The notes beneath the pieces are model-generated. The model saw only the letters and a list, made by a program, of their open reading frames with translations, was not told where the DNA came from and ran no database searches. Positions 6,339-18,629 of a DNA stretch of 18,876 nt are shown here, piece by piece. A program made the position numbers and the translations under genes. Source of the stretch: Betaproteobacteria bacterium (GTDB lineage Bacteria > Pseudomonadota > Gammaproteobacteria > Burkholderiales > Rhodocyclaceae); assembly GCA_028065725.1 (NCBI GenBank), contig JAPTVL010000166.1:1-18876 (forward strand), read 5' to 3'. Positions within the stretch are counted from its first letter, which is position 1. Every line of letters starts with the position of its first letter.

Positions 6339-6908
6339 ATGAACGCCAGCCTGATCAATACCGAAATCCTCCCCTTCAAGGCCACCGCCTACCACAACGG
6401 CAAGTTCGTCCCGGTCACCAGCGACGACCTCAAGGGCAAGTGGTCCGTGGTGTTTTTCTACCCGGCCGACTTCACCTTCGTCTGCCCGACCGAGCTGGGC
6501 GACCTGGCCGATCACTACGCCACCTTCAAGTCGCTCGGCGTCGAGATCTACGCCGTTTCGACCGATACGCACTTCACGCACAAGGCCTGGCACGACACCT
6601 CCGAGACCATCGGCAAGATCAAGTACCCGATGATCGGCGACCCGACCGGCACCATCACCCGCAACTTCGGCGTGATGATCGAGGAAGCCGGCCTGGCCGA
6701 GCGCGGCACCTTCGTCATGGACCCGGCGGGCAAGATCCAGATCATCGAGATCAATGCCGGCGGCATCGGCCGCGACGCCACCGAACTGCTGCGCAAGGTG
6801 CAGGCTGCGCAGTACGTTGCCAGCCACCCGGGCGAAGTCTGCCCCGCCAAGTGGAAGGAAGGCGAAGCCACCCTGGCGCCGTCGCTCGACCTGGTCGGCA
6901 AAATCTGA
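6339..6908 (+). CDS. ahpC: Alkyl hydroperoxide reductase peroxidase subunit AhpC
   Basis: The 189-residue protein has the length and sequence of typical 2-Cys peroxiredoxins of the AhpC class. The peroxidatic cysteine is C49 in [14 protein letters not shown], and the resolving cysteine is C168 in [10 protein letters not shown]. It reduces hydrogen peroxide and organic hydroperoxides in the cytoplasm and is recharged by AhpF, encoded next. AAGGAG at 6326-6331 sets the ATG at 6339. The upstream OxyR-type site points to peroxide induction. The ahpC-ahpF gap holds a strong hairpin that may let ahpC be made in excess. Confidence 0.97.
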   Translation: MNASLINTEILPFKATAYHNGKFVPVTSDDLKGKWSVVFFYPADFTFVCPTELGDLADHYATFKSLGVEIYAVSTDTHFTHKAWHDTSETIGKIKYPMIGDPTGTITRNFGVMIEEAGLAERGTFVMDPAGKIQIIEINAGGIGRDATELLRKVQAAQYVASHPGEVCPAKWKEGEATLAPSLDLVGKI

Positions 6909-6930
6909 CGACAAGCCCCTGACCCCAAGC

Positions 6931-6960
6931 ATCCCGCCCCGGCGATCCCGGGGTCGGGAT
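6931..6960 (+). terminator. Strong stem-loop between ahpC and ahpF
   Basis: The arms ATCCCGCCCCGG (6931-6942) and CCGGGGTCGGGAT (6948-6960) pair over 12 bp with one bulged T and a five-base loop (CGATC). No T-run follows. It is probably a partial terminator or a 3' stabiliser of the ahpC message, giving more AhpC than AhpF. About 60 bases remain before the ahpF ribosome site. Confidence 0.5.
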
Positions 6961-7024
6961 TGCAGCGGCAAGGCAGATCACACAACGGCTGCCTTCCCAT
7001 TGCAATCCACACCAGGAGAACATC

Positions 7025-8623
7025 ATGCTCGACAGCGCCATCAAGACCCAGCTTGCCGCCTATCTCGAAAAGCTCCAGGCCCCGATCGAACTCGTCGCCT
7101 CGCTCGACGCCAGCGATGCCGCGCGCCAGATGCGCGAACTGCTGGCCGACATTGCCGCGCTCTCGCCCAAGGTCTCGGTCCGCGAGGACGGTGGCGATGC
7201 CCGCAAGCCCTCGTTTTCCGTCGGCCGCCCCGGCGAAGCCGCGCGCATCCGCTTCGCCGGCATCCCGATGGGCCACGAATTCACCTCGCTGGTGCTGGCC
7301 CTGCTGCAAACCGGCGGCCACCCGCCCAAGGTCGATGCGGCGGTGATCGAGCAGATCAAGGGCCTGACGGGGACGATGCGCTTCGAAACCTACATTTCGC
7401 TCTCCTGCCACAACTGCCCGGACGTGGTGCAGGCGCTCAACCTAATGGCCGTGCTCAACCCCGGCGTCGAGAGCGTGATGATCGACGGTGCCTTGTACCA
7501 GAACGAAGTGAGCGCACGCAAGATCATGGCCGTGCCGACCGTGGTGCTGAACGGCGAGAGCTTCGGCCAGGGTCGCATGACCATCGAGGAGATCCTCGCG
7601 AAAGTCGACACCGGCGCCGCGGCCCGCGATGCCGGGAAGTTGAGCGCGAAAGACGCCTTCGACGTGCTCGTGGTCGGTGGCGGTCCTGCCGGCGCAGCAG
7701 CGGCGATCTACGCCGCGCGCAAGGGCATCCGCACCGGCGTGGTGGCCGAACGCTTCGGCGGCCAGGTGCTGGATACGCTGGGCATCGAGAACTTCATCTC
7801 GGTACAGCGGACTGAAGGCCCCAAGCTCGCCATGGCGCTGGAGCAGCACGTCAAGGAATACGAGGTCGACATCATGAACCTGCAGCGCGCCGAAGCGCTG
7901 ATCCCGGCCGGCGACGACGGGCTGGCCCAGGTGAAGCTCGCCAACGGGGCGACGCTCAAGGCGAAAAGCGTGATCCTCGCCACCGGCGCGCGCTGGCGTG
8001 AGATGAACGTGCCCGGCGAGAAGGACTACAAGGCGAAAGGCGTCTGCTTCTGCCCGCACTGCGACGGGCCCTTGTTCCGCGGCAAGCGCGTGGCGGTGAT
8101 CGGCGGCGGCAACTCCGGCGTCGAGGCGGCGATCGATCTGGCCGGCATCGTCAGCCACGTCACGCTGCTCGAATTCGACAGCAAGCTGCGCGCCGATGCA
8201 GTGTTGCAGGCCAAGCTCGGCAGCCTGCCCAACGTCACCATCATCACCAGCGCGCTGACCACCGAAGTCACCGGCGACGGCGAAAAGGTCAATGGCATCG
8301 TCTATCAGGATCGCATCGGCGGACAAACCAAGCGCGTCGAACTCGAAGGCATTTTCGTGCAGATCGGCCTGTTGCCCAATACCGACTGGCTGAAGGGCAC
8401 ACTCAATCTTTCGCCGCGCGGCGAGATCGAGGTCGATGCGCGCGGTCAGACTTCGCTGCCCGGCGTCTTCGCCGCCGGCGACGCGACGACCACGCCTTTC
8501 AAGCAGATCATCATCGCCATGGGCGACGGCGCCAAGGCGTCGCTCTCCGCCTTCGACCACCTGATCCGCAGCCCGGCCGTCAAGGCGACATCGCCGACCC
8601 TTGATCTGGGTCAGCCGGCCTGA
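7025..8623 (+). CDS. ahpF: Alkyl hydroperoxide reductase flavoprotein AhpF
   Basis: The 532-residue protein passes electrons from NADH through FAD and two disulfides to AhpC. The N-terminal tandem thioredoxin-fold part carries the active pair C128/C131 (SCHNCPD). The FAD motif [10 protein letters not shown] follows near residue 215, the redox disulfide C343/C346 lies in CPHCDGPLF, the NADH-binding [10 protein letters not shown] follows it, and the FAD-contacting [12 protein letters not shown] lies near the end. Positions agree closely with E. coli AhpF (C129/C132 and C345/C348). AGGAGA is at 7014-7019, just before the ATG. A short run of extra residues after the last conserved segment is normal variation. 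It forms an operon with ahpC, separated by a hairpin. Confidence 0.97.
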   Translation: MLDSAIKTQLAAYLEKLQAPIELVASLDASDAARQMRELLADIAALSPKVSVREDGGDARKPSFSVGRPGEAARIRFAGIPMGHEFTSLVLALLQTGGHPPKVDAAVIEQIKGLTGTMRFETYISLSCHNCPDVVQALNLMAVLNPGVESVMIDGALYQNEVSARKIMAVPTVVLNGESFGQGRMTIEEILAKVDTGAAARDAGKLSAKDAFDVLVVGGGPAGAAAAIYAARKGIRTGVVAERFGGQVLDTLGIENFISVQRTEGPKLAMALEQHVKEYEVDIMNLQRAEALIPAGDDGLAQVKLANGATLKAKSVILATGARWREMNVPGEKDYKAKGVCFCPHCDGPLFRGKRVAVIGGGNSGVEAAIDLAGIVSHVTLLEFDSKLRADAVLQAKLGSLPNVTIITSALTTEVTGDGEKVNGIVYQDRIGGQTKRVELEGIFVQIGLLPNTDWLKGTLNLSPRGEIEVDARGQTSLPGVFAAGDATTTPFKQIIIAMGDGAKASLSAFDHLIRSPAVKATSPTLDLGQPA

Positions 8624-8685
8624 GCTGTACTGAGGTATTCTTTCCGCATTACCCAAGCGACCGAACCAACGAAGGAGACAAGCTC

Positions 8686-9183
8686 ATGAAAGCCAACAAA
8701 GCCGTCAAGACCGCCAAGCTCGACATCGGCATTTCCGACAAGGACCGCACCGCCATCGCCAAGGGTCTCTCCGGCCTGCTGGCCGACAGCTACACGCTCT
8801 ATCTGATGACACACAACTTCCACTGGAACGTCACCGGGCCGCAGTTCAACAGCCTGCATCTGATGTTCATGGGTCAGTACACCGAGCAGTGGAACGCGCT
8901 GGACCTGATCGCCGAACGCATCCGCGCACTGGGCCATCCCGCACCCGGCACCTACAAGGAATTCGTCAAGCTGGCGACCATCAAGGAAGTCGAAGGCCAG
9001 CCGAAAGCCATGGACATGGTGCGCCACCTGGTCGCCGCGCAGGAGGCCACGGCACGCACCGCGCGCAAGTTGTTCCCGCTGGTGGACAAGGCCAACGACC
9101 AGCCCAGCGCCGACCTGCTGACGCAGCGCATTGAAGTCCACGAGAAAACGGCCTGGATGCTCCGCAGCCTGTTGGAAGAGTAA
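8686..9183 (+). CDS. dps: Dps-family ferritin (DNA protection, iron storage)
   Basis: The 165-residue four-helix protein matches Dps, which forms dodecamers, oxidises ferrous iron with peroxide and stores the iron. The lysine-rich N-terminus (KANKAVKTAK) could bind DNA. Ferroxidase-site residues seen are H46 in FHWNVTGP, H58 in SLHLMF, and D73 and E77 in LDLIAER. The acidic residue usually four positions after the second histidine is M62 here (HLMFMGQY), an odd change for catalysis. AAGGAG at 8672-8677 fixes the ATG. The gene follows ahpF by 62 bases and precedes katG by 36, so all may be read together, and all are typical OxyR-regulated functions. No separate OxyR site was found before dps. 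Confidence 0.95.
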   Translation: MKANKAVKTAKLDIGISDKDRTAIAKGLSGLLADSYTLYLMTHNFHWNVTGPQFNSLHLMFMGQYTEQWNALDLIAERIRALGHPAPGTYKEFVKLATIKEVEGQPKAMDMVRHLVAAQEATARTARKLFPLVDKANDQPSADLLTQRIEVHEKTAWMLRSLLEE

Positions 9184-11394
<2,211 letters not shown>

Positions 11395-11441
11395 AGGCGA
11401 ACGGGCGGCGCGGTGTGATGCTTCGGCCCTGATCGGAACCC

Positions 11442-11467
11442 CCGGTCGGCCCTGCAGGGTCGACCGG
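11442..11467 (+). terminator. Hairpin downstream of katG
   Basis: The arms CCGGTCGGCCC (11442-11452) and GGGTCGACCGG (11457-11467) pair over 11 bp, with one G-U pair, around a TGCA loop. The hairpin lies 48 bases after the katG stop. There is no T-run, so termination may need Rho. Its place at the end of the peroxide block supports a role in ending the transcript. Confidence 0.5.
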
Positions 11468-11477
11468 CCGGCGCGGG

Positions 11478-11496
11478 CACGAAGCAATGCTTCGTG
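11478..11496 (+). other. Second hairpin before the ZIP transporter gene
   Basis: CACGAAGC (11478-11485) and GCTTCGTG (11489-11496) pair perfectly over eight bases with an AAT loop. The possible ATG at 11487 begins inside this loop, which makes it a poor start for the transporter and favours ATG 11538. The hairpin may belong to a tandem terminator with the one just upstream. Confidence 0.4.
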
Positions 11497-11537
11497 AGAT
11501 TCCCCGCGCCGTCCCGCCAGCGCCGACTCTTGATGCC

Positions 11538-12482
11538 ATGAGTACGGAACTCGCCCGGACAGTTGCCAACCCCGCGCCAGGCTGGCCTGACGCGTTTCGC
11601 CGCCACGCCCGGGAACACCGGCTCGCGGCACTGGGGCTGGGCATCGGACTGCTCACCGTCCTCGCACTGCTGACGCAGAGTCTCTACCTCGTACTGATGG
11701 GCGAGGCGCCGGCCGGCTTGCGCTACGCAATGATCGGCGGCGCGGCCGGCTTCGCCACCACCGCACTCGGCGCGCTGCCGGCCTTGGTCTTGCGCCGCAT
11801 TCCGCAGCGCGTGGAGGACAGCCTGCTCGGCATGGCCGCCGGCATGATGCTCGCCGCCAGCGCGTTCTCGCTGTTGCTGCCGGGACTCACGGCCGGTGCG
11901 GAGATTCTCGGCAGCAAGCCGATGGGCGCCGCGGTGGTGGTGATCGGCATGGCGCTGGGCGTGCTGCTCATGCTGGGGCTCGACGAATTCACGCCGCATG
12001 AACACGACAAGACGGGGCCCTGCGGCCCCGGCCACCAAGAATGCGGCCGCGTCTGGCTGTTCGTCTTCGCCATCGCCCTGCACAACCTGCCCGAGGGAAT
12101 GGCGATCGGCGTCAGCTTCTCGCAGGGCGACATGAGCGTCGGCCTGCCGCTGACCACCGCAATTGCCTTGCAGGACATTCCGGAAGGCCTCGCCGTGGCG
12201 CTGGCGCTACGCGGCGCCGGCTTCGCGCCCTCGCTCGCGGTGCTGGTCGCTTCCGCCAGCGGCTTGCTCGAACCGCTCGGCGCGCTGCTCGGCGTCGGGC
12301 TCTCCAGCGGACTCGCGGTCGCCTATCCGGTCGGGCTTGGCCTGGCCGCCGGCGCGATGATTTTCGTCGTCTCGCACGAAGTGATACCCGAGACTCATCG
12401 CAACGGTCACCAGACCCCGGCGACGCTCGGCCTGATGGCCGGCTTCGCCTTGATGATGGTGCTCGATACGGCGCTGGGCTGA
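11538..12482 (+). CDS. ZIP-family divalent metal transporter (GufA/ZupT type)
   Basis: The 314-residue inner-membrane protein has eight or so hydrophobic segments. The ZIP signature in helix 4 is HNLPEGMAIGVSF (H182 onward), and in helix 5 it is QDIPEGLAVALA (Q212 onward). These residues form the binuclear metal site. QxIPEG in place of HNIPEG places it with GufA-like members rather than E. coli ZupT. It probably imports zinc, iron or manganese. The loop between helices 3 and 4 has HEHDKTGPCGPGHQEC, a likely metal-sensing or metal-collecting segment. The start could be ATG 11487 (17 residues longer), but that lies in a hairpin loop and neither start has a strong ribosome site. It runs convergent to copZ, with eight bases between the two stops. 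Confidence 0.88.
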   Translation: MSTELARTVANPAPGWPDAFRRHAREHRLAALGLGIGLLTVLALLTQSLYLVLMGEAPAGLRYAMIGGAAGFATTALGALPALVLRRIPQRVEDSLLGMAAGMMLAASAFSLLLPGLTAGAEILGSKPMGAAVVVIGMALGVLLMLGLDEFTPHEHDKTGPCGPGHQECGRVWLFVFAIALHNLPEGMAIGVSFSQGDMSVGLPLTTAIALQDIPEGLAVALALRGAGFAPSLAVLVASASGLLEPLGALLGVGLSSGLAVAYPVGLGLAAGAMIFVVSHEVIPETHRNGHQTPATLGLMAGFALMMVLDTALG

Positions 12483-12490
12483 ACGCGCGC

Positions 12491-12697
12491 CTACGCGGCG
12501 TCGAAACCGGCGTCCTCGATCACGGCCTTGAGCCGGTCGCGCGTGACCTTGGCCGCATCGAACTCGACCACGGCCTGCTTTTGCTCCAGCGAGACCTCGG
12601 CCTTCGCCACACCGTCCAGCGCGGTCAATACGCCGGTCACGCTTTTCACGCAGCCGCCACAGGACATGCCGTCCACTTTGATTGTCGTCGTTTCCAT
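12491..12697 (-). CDS. copZ: CopZ-like copper chaperone (HMA domain)
   Basis: The 68-residue protein is a single heavy-metal-associated domain. Its metal-binding motif GMSCGGC has two cysteines (C13 and C16) and the C-terminal IEDAGFDAA is typical. It should carry Cu(I) in the cytoplasm to CopA. Its ribosome site AAGGAT overlaps the last codons of copA, so the two are read from one mRNA and coupled, with copA first. An aromatic or tyrosine residue common in CopZ proteins near the motif is absent, so another soft metal cannot be fully excluded. Confidence 0.9.
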   Translation of the reverse strand: METTTIKVDGMSCGGCVKSVTGVLTALDGVAKAEVSLEQKQAVVEFDAAKVTRDRLKAVIEDAGFDAA

Positions 12698-12701
12698 GTC
12701 A

Positions 12702-15095
<2,394 letters not shown>

Positions 15096-15146
15096 GTGGC
15101 TCACTCCAAATAGGCCGTCGGTACGGCTGGAAGTTTCATGGCAGCA

Positions 15147-15178
15147 AGTCTAAACTCCGTACCTAAGTACAGAGTCAA
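15147..15178 (-). promoter_or_regulatory. MerR-type promoter/operator of copA-copZ
   Basis: On the minus strand, a TTGACT -35 (15178-15173) and a TAGACT -10 (15152-15147) are separated by 20 bases, the overlong spacing used by MerR-family activators. Between them lies a nearly perfect dyad, ACTCTGTAC-TTAG-GTACGGAGT (15175-15154), with one mismatch in the nine-base arms. The GTAC-N4-GTAC core matches the mercury mer operator, rather than the CCTTCC/GGAAGG type used by CueR. The divergent regulator starts 14 bases beyond the dyad and is probably autoregulated from the same site. Confidence 0.85.
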
Positions 15179-15188
15179 GGGATTTTTG

Positions 15189-15593
15189 ATGAAAATTTCA
15201 GAAGCGGGATTCACGATCGGCAAATTGGCGAAAGAAGCCGGGGTGGGCGTCGAAACCGTGCGCTATTACCAGCGCCGCGGCCTGCTTGCCGAACCGCCGG
15301 CGGTGTCGGGCTATCGCCGCTACGATGGACTGCACCTGGAACGCCTGAACTTCATCAAGCGCGCCCAGGGCGTCGGTTTCACGCTGGACGAAATAGCCGA
15401 GCTGATGACGCTCAACGACACCCGCGACCACCGCCTGGCGCGCAGCCTGGCTGCCGAAAAGATACGCAATATCGAGGTGCGTATCGAGCAGCTGAACAAG
15501 GTGGCAGACGCCCTGCGCCAACTCGTGCATCGTTGCGAATGCGGCGGCCAGGACATGCCCTGCCCCATCATCCGCATGGCGCTGACGCCTTGA
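15189..15593 (+). CDS. MerR-family metal-responsive regulator of copA
   Basis: The 134-residue protein has the MerR winged helix (residues 8-45, FTIGKLAKEAGVGVETVRYY and GYRRYD), a dimerisation helix, and a C-terminal metal loop HRCECGGQDMPCPII. C116 and C125 align with MerR C117 and C126, and C118 is extra. The third mercury ligand of MerR, C82, aligns with a histidine or charged residue (DHR, 80-82), while CueR has serine there. The protein is thus neither classical MerR nor CueR. Its target is probably Cu(I), since it is divergent from copA. The ATG at 15189 follows AAGGG at 15176-15180. The longer ATG at 15138 would put coding sequence across the operator and is unlikely. The protein activates the overspaced copA promoter by untwisting it, as known for the family. 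Confidence 0.9.
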   Translation: MKISEAGFTIGKLAKEAGVGVETVRYYQRRGLLAEPPAVSGYRRYDGLHLERLNFIKRAQGVGFTLDEIAELMTLNDTRDHRLARSLAAEKIRNIEVRIEQLNKVADALRQLVHRCECGGQDMPCPIIRMALTP

Positions 15594-15629
15594 GACGATC
15601 CGCCATCGCCGTGGCGCCGGCGCCGACCT

Positions 15630-16346
15630 TCAGACATGGCAGACCACGCCCTGCCACAACTTGCCGCCCAGGGTTGCGGCATTGAGCAGGCCATATACGC
15701 CGAAGCCCAGCACCAGCAGGCCTGAGCCCAGGCGCAGTGCACGCCCCTGGATCACGCTGCGAAAGCGCGCCAGCAGCAAACCGGCGAGCATCAGGTTGGG
15801 CAGGGTGCCAAGGCCGAAAGCCAGCAGCGTCGCCGCGCCGCGCAACGCGCTGCCGGTGAGCAGGGCCATCGCCAGTACGCTATAGACCATGCCGCAGGGC
15901 AGCCAGCCCCAGAGCAGGCCGAGCGGATAGGCTTGTGCCGGTCCGCGCACCGGCAGGAAGCGTTTGGTCACCGGCTGGATGCGCCGCCACAACCATTGCC
16001 CGGCGCGTTCGGTGAAAGCCAGCGCACCGGTAATTCCGGTCAGGTAAAGACCCAGCGCGATCATCATCAGGTTGGCGGCGACATACAGCGTCAACTGCAC
16101 CGGCAAGGCCTTGTTGAGCAACAGGCCGAGGCTGCCCAGCGCACCCATCAGGGCGCCCGCCACGGCATAGCTGCTGATGCGGCCGAGGTTGTAGGCGAGA
16201 TGGATGGTCCACGCCGGCGCTGCAGCGCGGGGCTTGTCGGGCACCTGCAGGCTGAGCGCGGAAACGATGCCGCCGCACATGCCGGCGCAATGCACGCCGC
16301 CGAGCAGGCCGATCAGGAATACCGCAAGAAAACCGCTGTCAGGCAC
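15630..16346 (-). CDS. DsbD_2/UreH-like membrane protein (annotated as TauE/SafE)
   Basis: The 238-residue protein has about six membrane helices. It starts with GGVHCAGMCGGI, a cysteine-bearing motif conserved in this family, and has GLLWGWLPCGMVYS near residue 150. The family resembles the membrane part of DsbD/CcdA and is often found between the ccoNOPQ/ccoGHIS genes for cbb3 oxidase, hemN and fnr. A role in copper or thiol handling for oxidase assembly is therefore likely but unproven. The start is GTG 16346, with a weak ribosome site, nine bases after hemN. It is thus probably cotranscribed with hemN from the FNR-controlled promoter. It ends 36 bases from the convergent MerR-family gene. 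Confidence 0.8.
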   Translation of the reverse strand: MPDSGFLAVFLIGLLGGVHCAGMCGGIVSALSLQVPDKPRAAAPAWTIHLAYNLGRISSYAVAGALMGALGSLGLLLNKALPVQLTLYVAANLMMIALGLYLTGITGALAFTERAGQWLWRRIQPVTKRFLPVRGPAQAYPLGLLWGWLPCGMVYSVLAMALLTGSALRGAATLLAFGLGTLPNLMLAGLLLARFRSVIQGRALRLGSGLLVLGFGVYGLLNAATLGGKLWQGVVCHV

Positions 16347-16355
16347 CGCCGCGGC

Positions 16356-17744
16356 TTAGATGACTTTGGAATAGCGGACGCGCTCGCGGTCGGTGCGCAG
16401 ATACTTGTCAAAGGCCATGGCGATACCGCGCACCAGCAGGCGGCCGCGCGGCAGCACGCTGATCCACTGCTCGTCGATGGTGAGCAGACCGCCTTTTTCC
16501 ATCTCGCGCAGATCGTCGAGTTCCGCTGCGAAGTAGGACTTGAAGTCGATCAGGTGGGCGATCTCGATCGACTCGATGGAGAGCTCGAAGTGGCACATCA
16601 GGGCCTGGATGATGCTGCGCCGCAGAAGATCGTCCGCATTCAATTCGATGCCGCGGAAAATCGGCAGTACGCCCTGGTCGAGGCTGTCGTAGTACTCGTC
16701 GAGCGTGCGCACGTTCTGGCAATAGCTGGGGCCGACCTTGCCGATGGCGGAAACGCCGAAGGCCATCAGGTCGGCCTCCGCGTGCGTCGAGTAGCCCTGG
16801 AAGTTGCGATGCAACCGACCCTGGCGCTGCGCCACGGCCAGTTCGTCGTTGGGCTTGGCGAAGTGGTCCATGCCGATGAAGACGTAACCCGCCTCGGTCA
16901 GGCGGCGAATGGCGAGTTGCAGGATCTGCAGGCGTGCGTCGGGCGTCGGCAGATCGGATTCGTTGATGCGTCGCTGCGGTTTGGCCAGGCTCGGCAGGTG
17001 CGCGTAGTTGTAGATGGAAAGACGATCCGGATCGAGCTTGAGAACTTCGTCGAGCGTATGGTTGAAGCTGATCACGTTCTGCTTGGGCAGACCATAGATC
17101 AGGTCGACCGAGATGCCCTTGAAACCGAACTCGCGCGCCGAGTCGATCACCAGTTTGGTTTCCTCGAGGCTTTGCACGCGATTGACGGCCACCTGCACTT
17201 CGGGTGAGAAGTCCTGCACACCGACGCTCATGCGGTTGAAACCGAGATCGCCGAGCAGTTTGACTTTGTTGCGGTCGACCTTGCGCGGATCGACCTCGAT
17301 CGAGTACTCGCCGCCGGGCAGCAGGCGGAAGTGCTGGCGGATGATGTCCATCAGGCGAACCATCTCGTCGTCGCTGAGGAAGGTCGGCGTGCCGCCGCCG
17401 AAGTGCAGCTGGACCACGTCGCGGCTGCCATCGAGGGCGGCTTCCTGCATGGCGATTTCCTTGCCCAGGTACTTGATGTACTTGGCGGAACGGCCATGAT
17501 CCTTGGTGATGATCTTGTTGCAGGCGCAGTAGTAGCAGATGGTATTGCAGAAAGGGATGTGGACGTATAATGACAAGGGTCGTCCGATGCCGCCCACCGT
17601 CCTTTTGCCGAGCCAGCGTATGTAGTCGTCGGCGCCGAAGGCCTCGACGAAGCGGTCGGCGGTCGGATACGAGGTGTATCGCGGGCCGTTTACGTCAAAG
17701 CGCCGAATGACCTCCGGGTCGAAAATGAGTTCCTGATAATCCAT
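16356..17744 (-). CDS. hemN: Oxygen-independent coproporphyrinogen III oxidase HemN
   Basis: The 462-residue radical-SAM enzyme converts coproporphyrinogen III to protoporphyrinogen IX without oxygen in haem synthesis. The 4Fe-4S/SAM motif is C66-x3-C70-x2-C73-x-C75 (HIPFCNTICYYCACNK), followed by the GGGTPTFL SAM-binding segment. It starts best at ATG 17744, which gives a length close to the 457 residues of E. coli HemN and begins just before the conserved VNGPRYTSYPTADRF. Upstream ATGs at 17801 and 17825 are in frame, but the latter overlaps the FNR box and would lie in the promoter. The FNR box fits anaerobic induction. The next gene, nine bases away, encodes the DsbD_2-type protein. Confidence 0.96.
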   Translation of the reverse strand: MDYQELIFDPEVIRRFDVNGPRYTSYPTADRFVEAFGADDYIRWLGKRTVGGIGRPLSLYVHIPFCNTICYYCACNKIITKDHGRSAKYIKYLGKEIAMQEAALDGSRDVVQLHFGGGTPTFLSDDEMVRLMDIIRQHFRLLPGGEYSIEVDPRKVDRNKVKLLGDLGFNRMSVGVQDFSPEVQVAVNRVQSLEETKLVIDSAREFGFKGISVDLIYGLPKQNVISFNHTLDEVLKLDPDRLSIYNYAHLPSLAKPQRRINESDLPTPDARLQILQLAIRRLTEAGYVFIGMDHFAKPNDELAVAQRQGRLHRNFQGYSTHAEADLMAFGVSAIGKVGPSYCQNVRTLDEYYDSLDQGVLPIFRGIELNADDLLRRSIIQALMCHFELSIESIEIAHLIDFKSYFAAELDDLREMEKGGLLTIDEQWISVLPRGRLLVRGIAMAFDKYLRTDRERVRYSKVI

Positions 17745-17791
17745 TGGCTGAAGGTTGGGGATTGCGGTAGGCACAGCATATTCGCTGCTAG

Positions 17792-17797
17792 TGTATA
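17792..17797 (-). promoter_or_regulatory. Candidate -10 box of hemN
   Basis: TATACA on the minus strand lies about 35 bases downstream of the FNR box centre. It would start transcription near 17785, about 40 bases before ATG 17744. The FNR box would then sit near -46, slightly further than the usual -41.5, so the assignment is tentative. Confidence 0.35.
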
Positions 17798-17824
17798 CCA
17801 TGTCGCAATCGCGAATTAGTTGCA

Positions 17825-17838
17825 TTGATACAGATCAA
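17825..17838. promoter_or_regulatory. Perfect FNR box between hemN and fnr
   Basis: TTGATACAGATCAA is an exact match to the TTGAT-N4-ATCAA consensus. It lies 81 bases from the hemN start and 33 bases before the fnr start. Placed near -41 to -46 for hemN, it would activate under low oxygen. For fnr it is too close to the start codon to activate and would more likely repress, giving negative autoregulation as in E. coli. Confidence 0.9.
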
Positions 17839-17870
17839 AGGGGTGCCCCGAAACGGGTAACGCAACAAGC

Positions 17871-18629
17871 GTGCATGCAAACGTCAAGCAGAATGTAATT
17901 CCGCTCATCACCCCGGGACTCAAGGTCGCGTGCTCTCAATGCAATCTGCGCGAGCTGTGTCTGCCCTTCGGCCTTTCCGAAGAAGACATGGGACGACTCG
18001 ACAGCCTGATCGGCGGCGGGCGCAAGCTGAAGCGCGGCCAGCACCTCTACCGCGCCGGCGACCCGTTCGAATCCATCTTCGCGGTCCGTGCCGGATTCTT
18101 CAAGACCGACGTGCTCACCGAGGACGGCCGCGATCAGGTCACCGGCTTCCAGATGGCCGGAGAAATTCTCGGCATGGACGGCATCAGCACGGAAGTCCAC
18201 ACCTGCAATGCCGTGGCCCTGGAAGACAGCGAAGTCTGCCTGATCCCGTTCACCGAACTGGAAATGCTTTCCAGCGAAATCCACTCGCTGCAACATCACC
18301 TGCACAAGGTCATGAGCCGCGAGATCGTGCGCGACCACGGAGTCATGATGCTGCTCGGCACCATGCGTGCGGAAGAGCGCCTGGCGGCATTCCTGCTCAA
18401 CCTGTCGCAGCGCTTCAGTGCCCGCGGCTATTCGCCTGCCGAGTTTCACCTGCGCATGACGCGCGAGGAAATCGGCTCCTATCTTGGCCTCAAGCTGGAA
18501 ACCGTGAGCCGCGCCTTCTCTCGCTTCCAGGACGAAGGCCTGATCTCGGTGCAGCAAAAGCACATCCGCATCATCGACATACCCCGGCTCAAGGCCCTGC
18601 TGGCGCCGCCGGACGGCCGCCTCGGCTAG
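17871..18629 (+). CDS. fnr: FNR-type oxygen-sensing transcription regulator
   Basis: The 252-residue protein has the FNR-specific cluster cysteines C21, C24 and C30 (ACSQCNLRELC) plus a fourth in EVHTCNAVAL. These hold a 4Fe-4S cluster that breaks down in oxygen. A CRP-like cyclic-nucleotide fold, a dimer helix and a helix-turn-helix follow. The recognition helix carries the E-x2-SR motif (LETVSRAF), which reads TTGAT half-sites like the one next to the gene. GTG 17871 is the only in-frame start before the cluster motif. An out-of-frame ATG at 17875 would stop after seven codons. The stop shares CTAG with the convergent SirB2 gene. Confidence 0.95.
   Translation: MHANVKQNVIPLITPGLKVACSQCNLRELCLPFGLSEEDMGRLDSLIGGGRKLKRGQHLYRAGDPFESIFAVRAGFFKTDVLTEDGRDQVTGFQMAGEILGMDGISTEVHTCNAVALEDSEVCLIPFTELEMLSSEIHSLQHHLHKVMSREIVRDHGVMMLLGTMRAEERLAAFLLNLSQRFSARGYSPAEFHLRMTREEIGSYLGLKLETVSRAFSRFQDEGLISVQQKHIRIIDIPRLKALLAPPDGRLG

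Noticed and set aside
15138..15188. Upstream ATG adding 17 residues to the MerR-family regulator
   Set aside because: It would place coding sequence over the operator and copA promoter, and a good ribosome site points to ATG 15189.
15600..15630. Palindromic GGCGCCGGCGCC between the regulator and the DsbD_2-type gene as a terminator
   Set aside because: The self-complementary GC run has almost no loop and no T-run, and such strings are common by chance in DNA this GC-rich.
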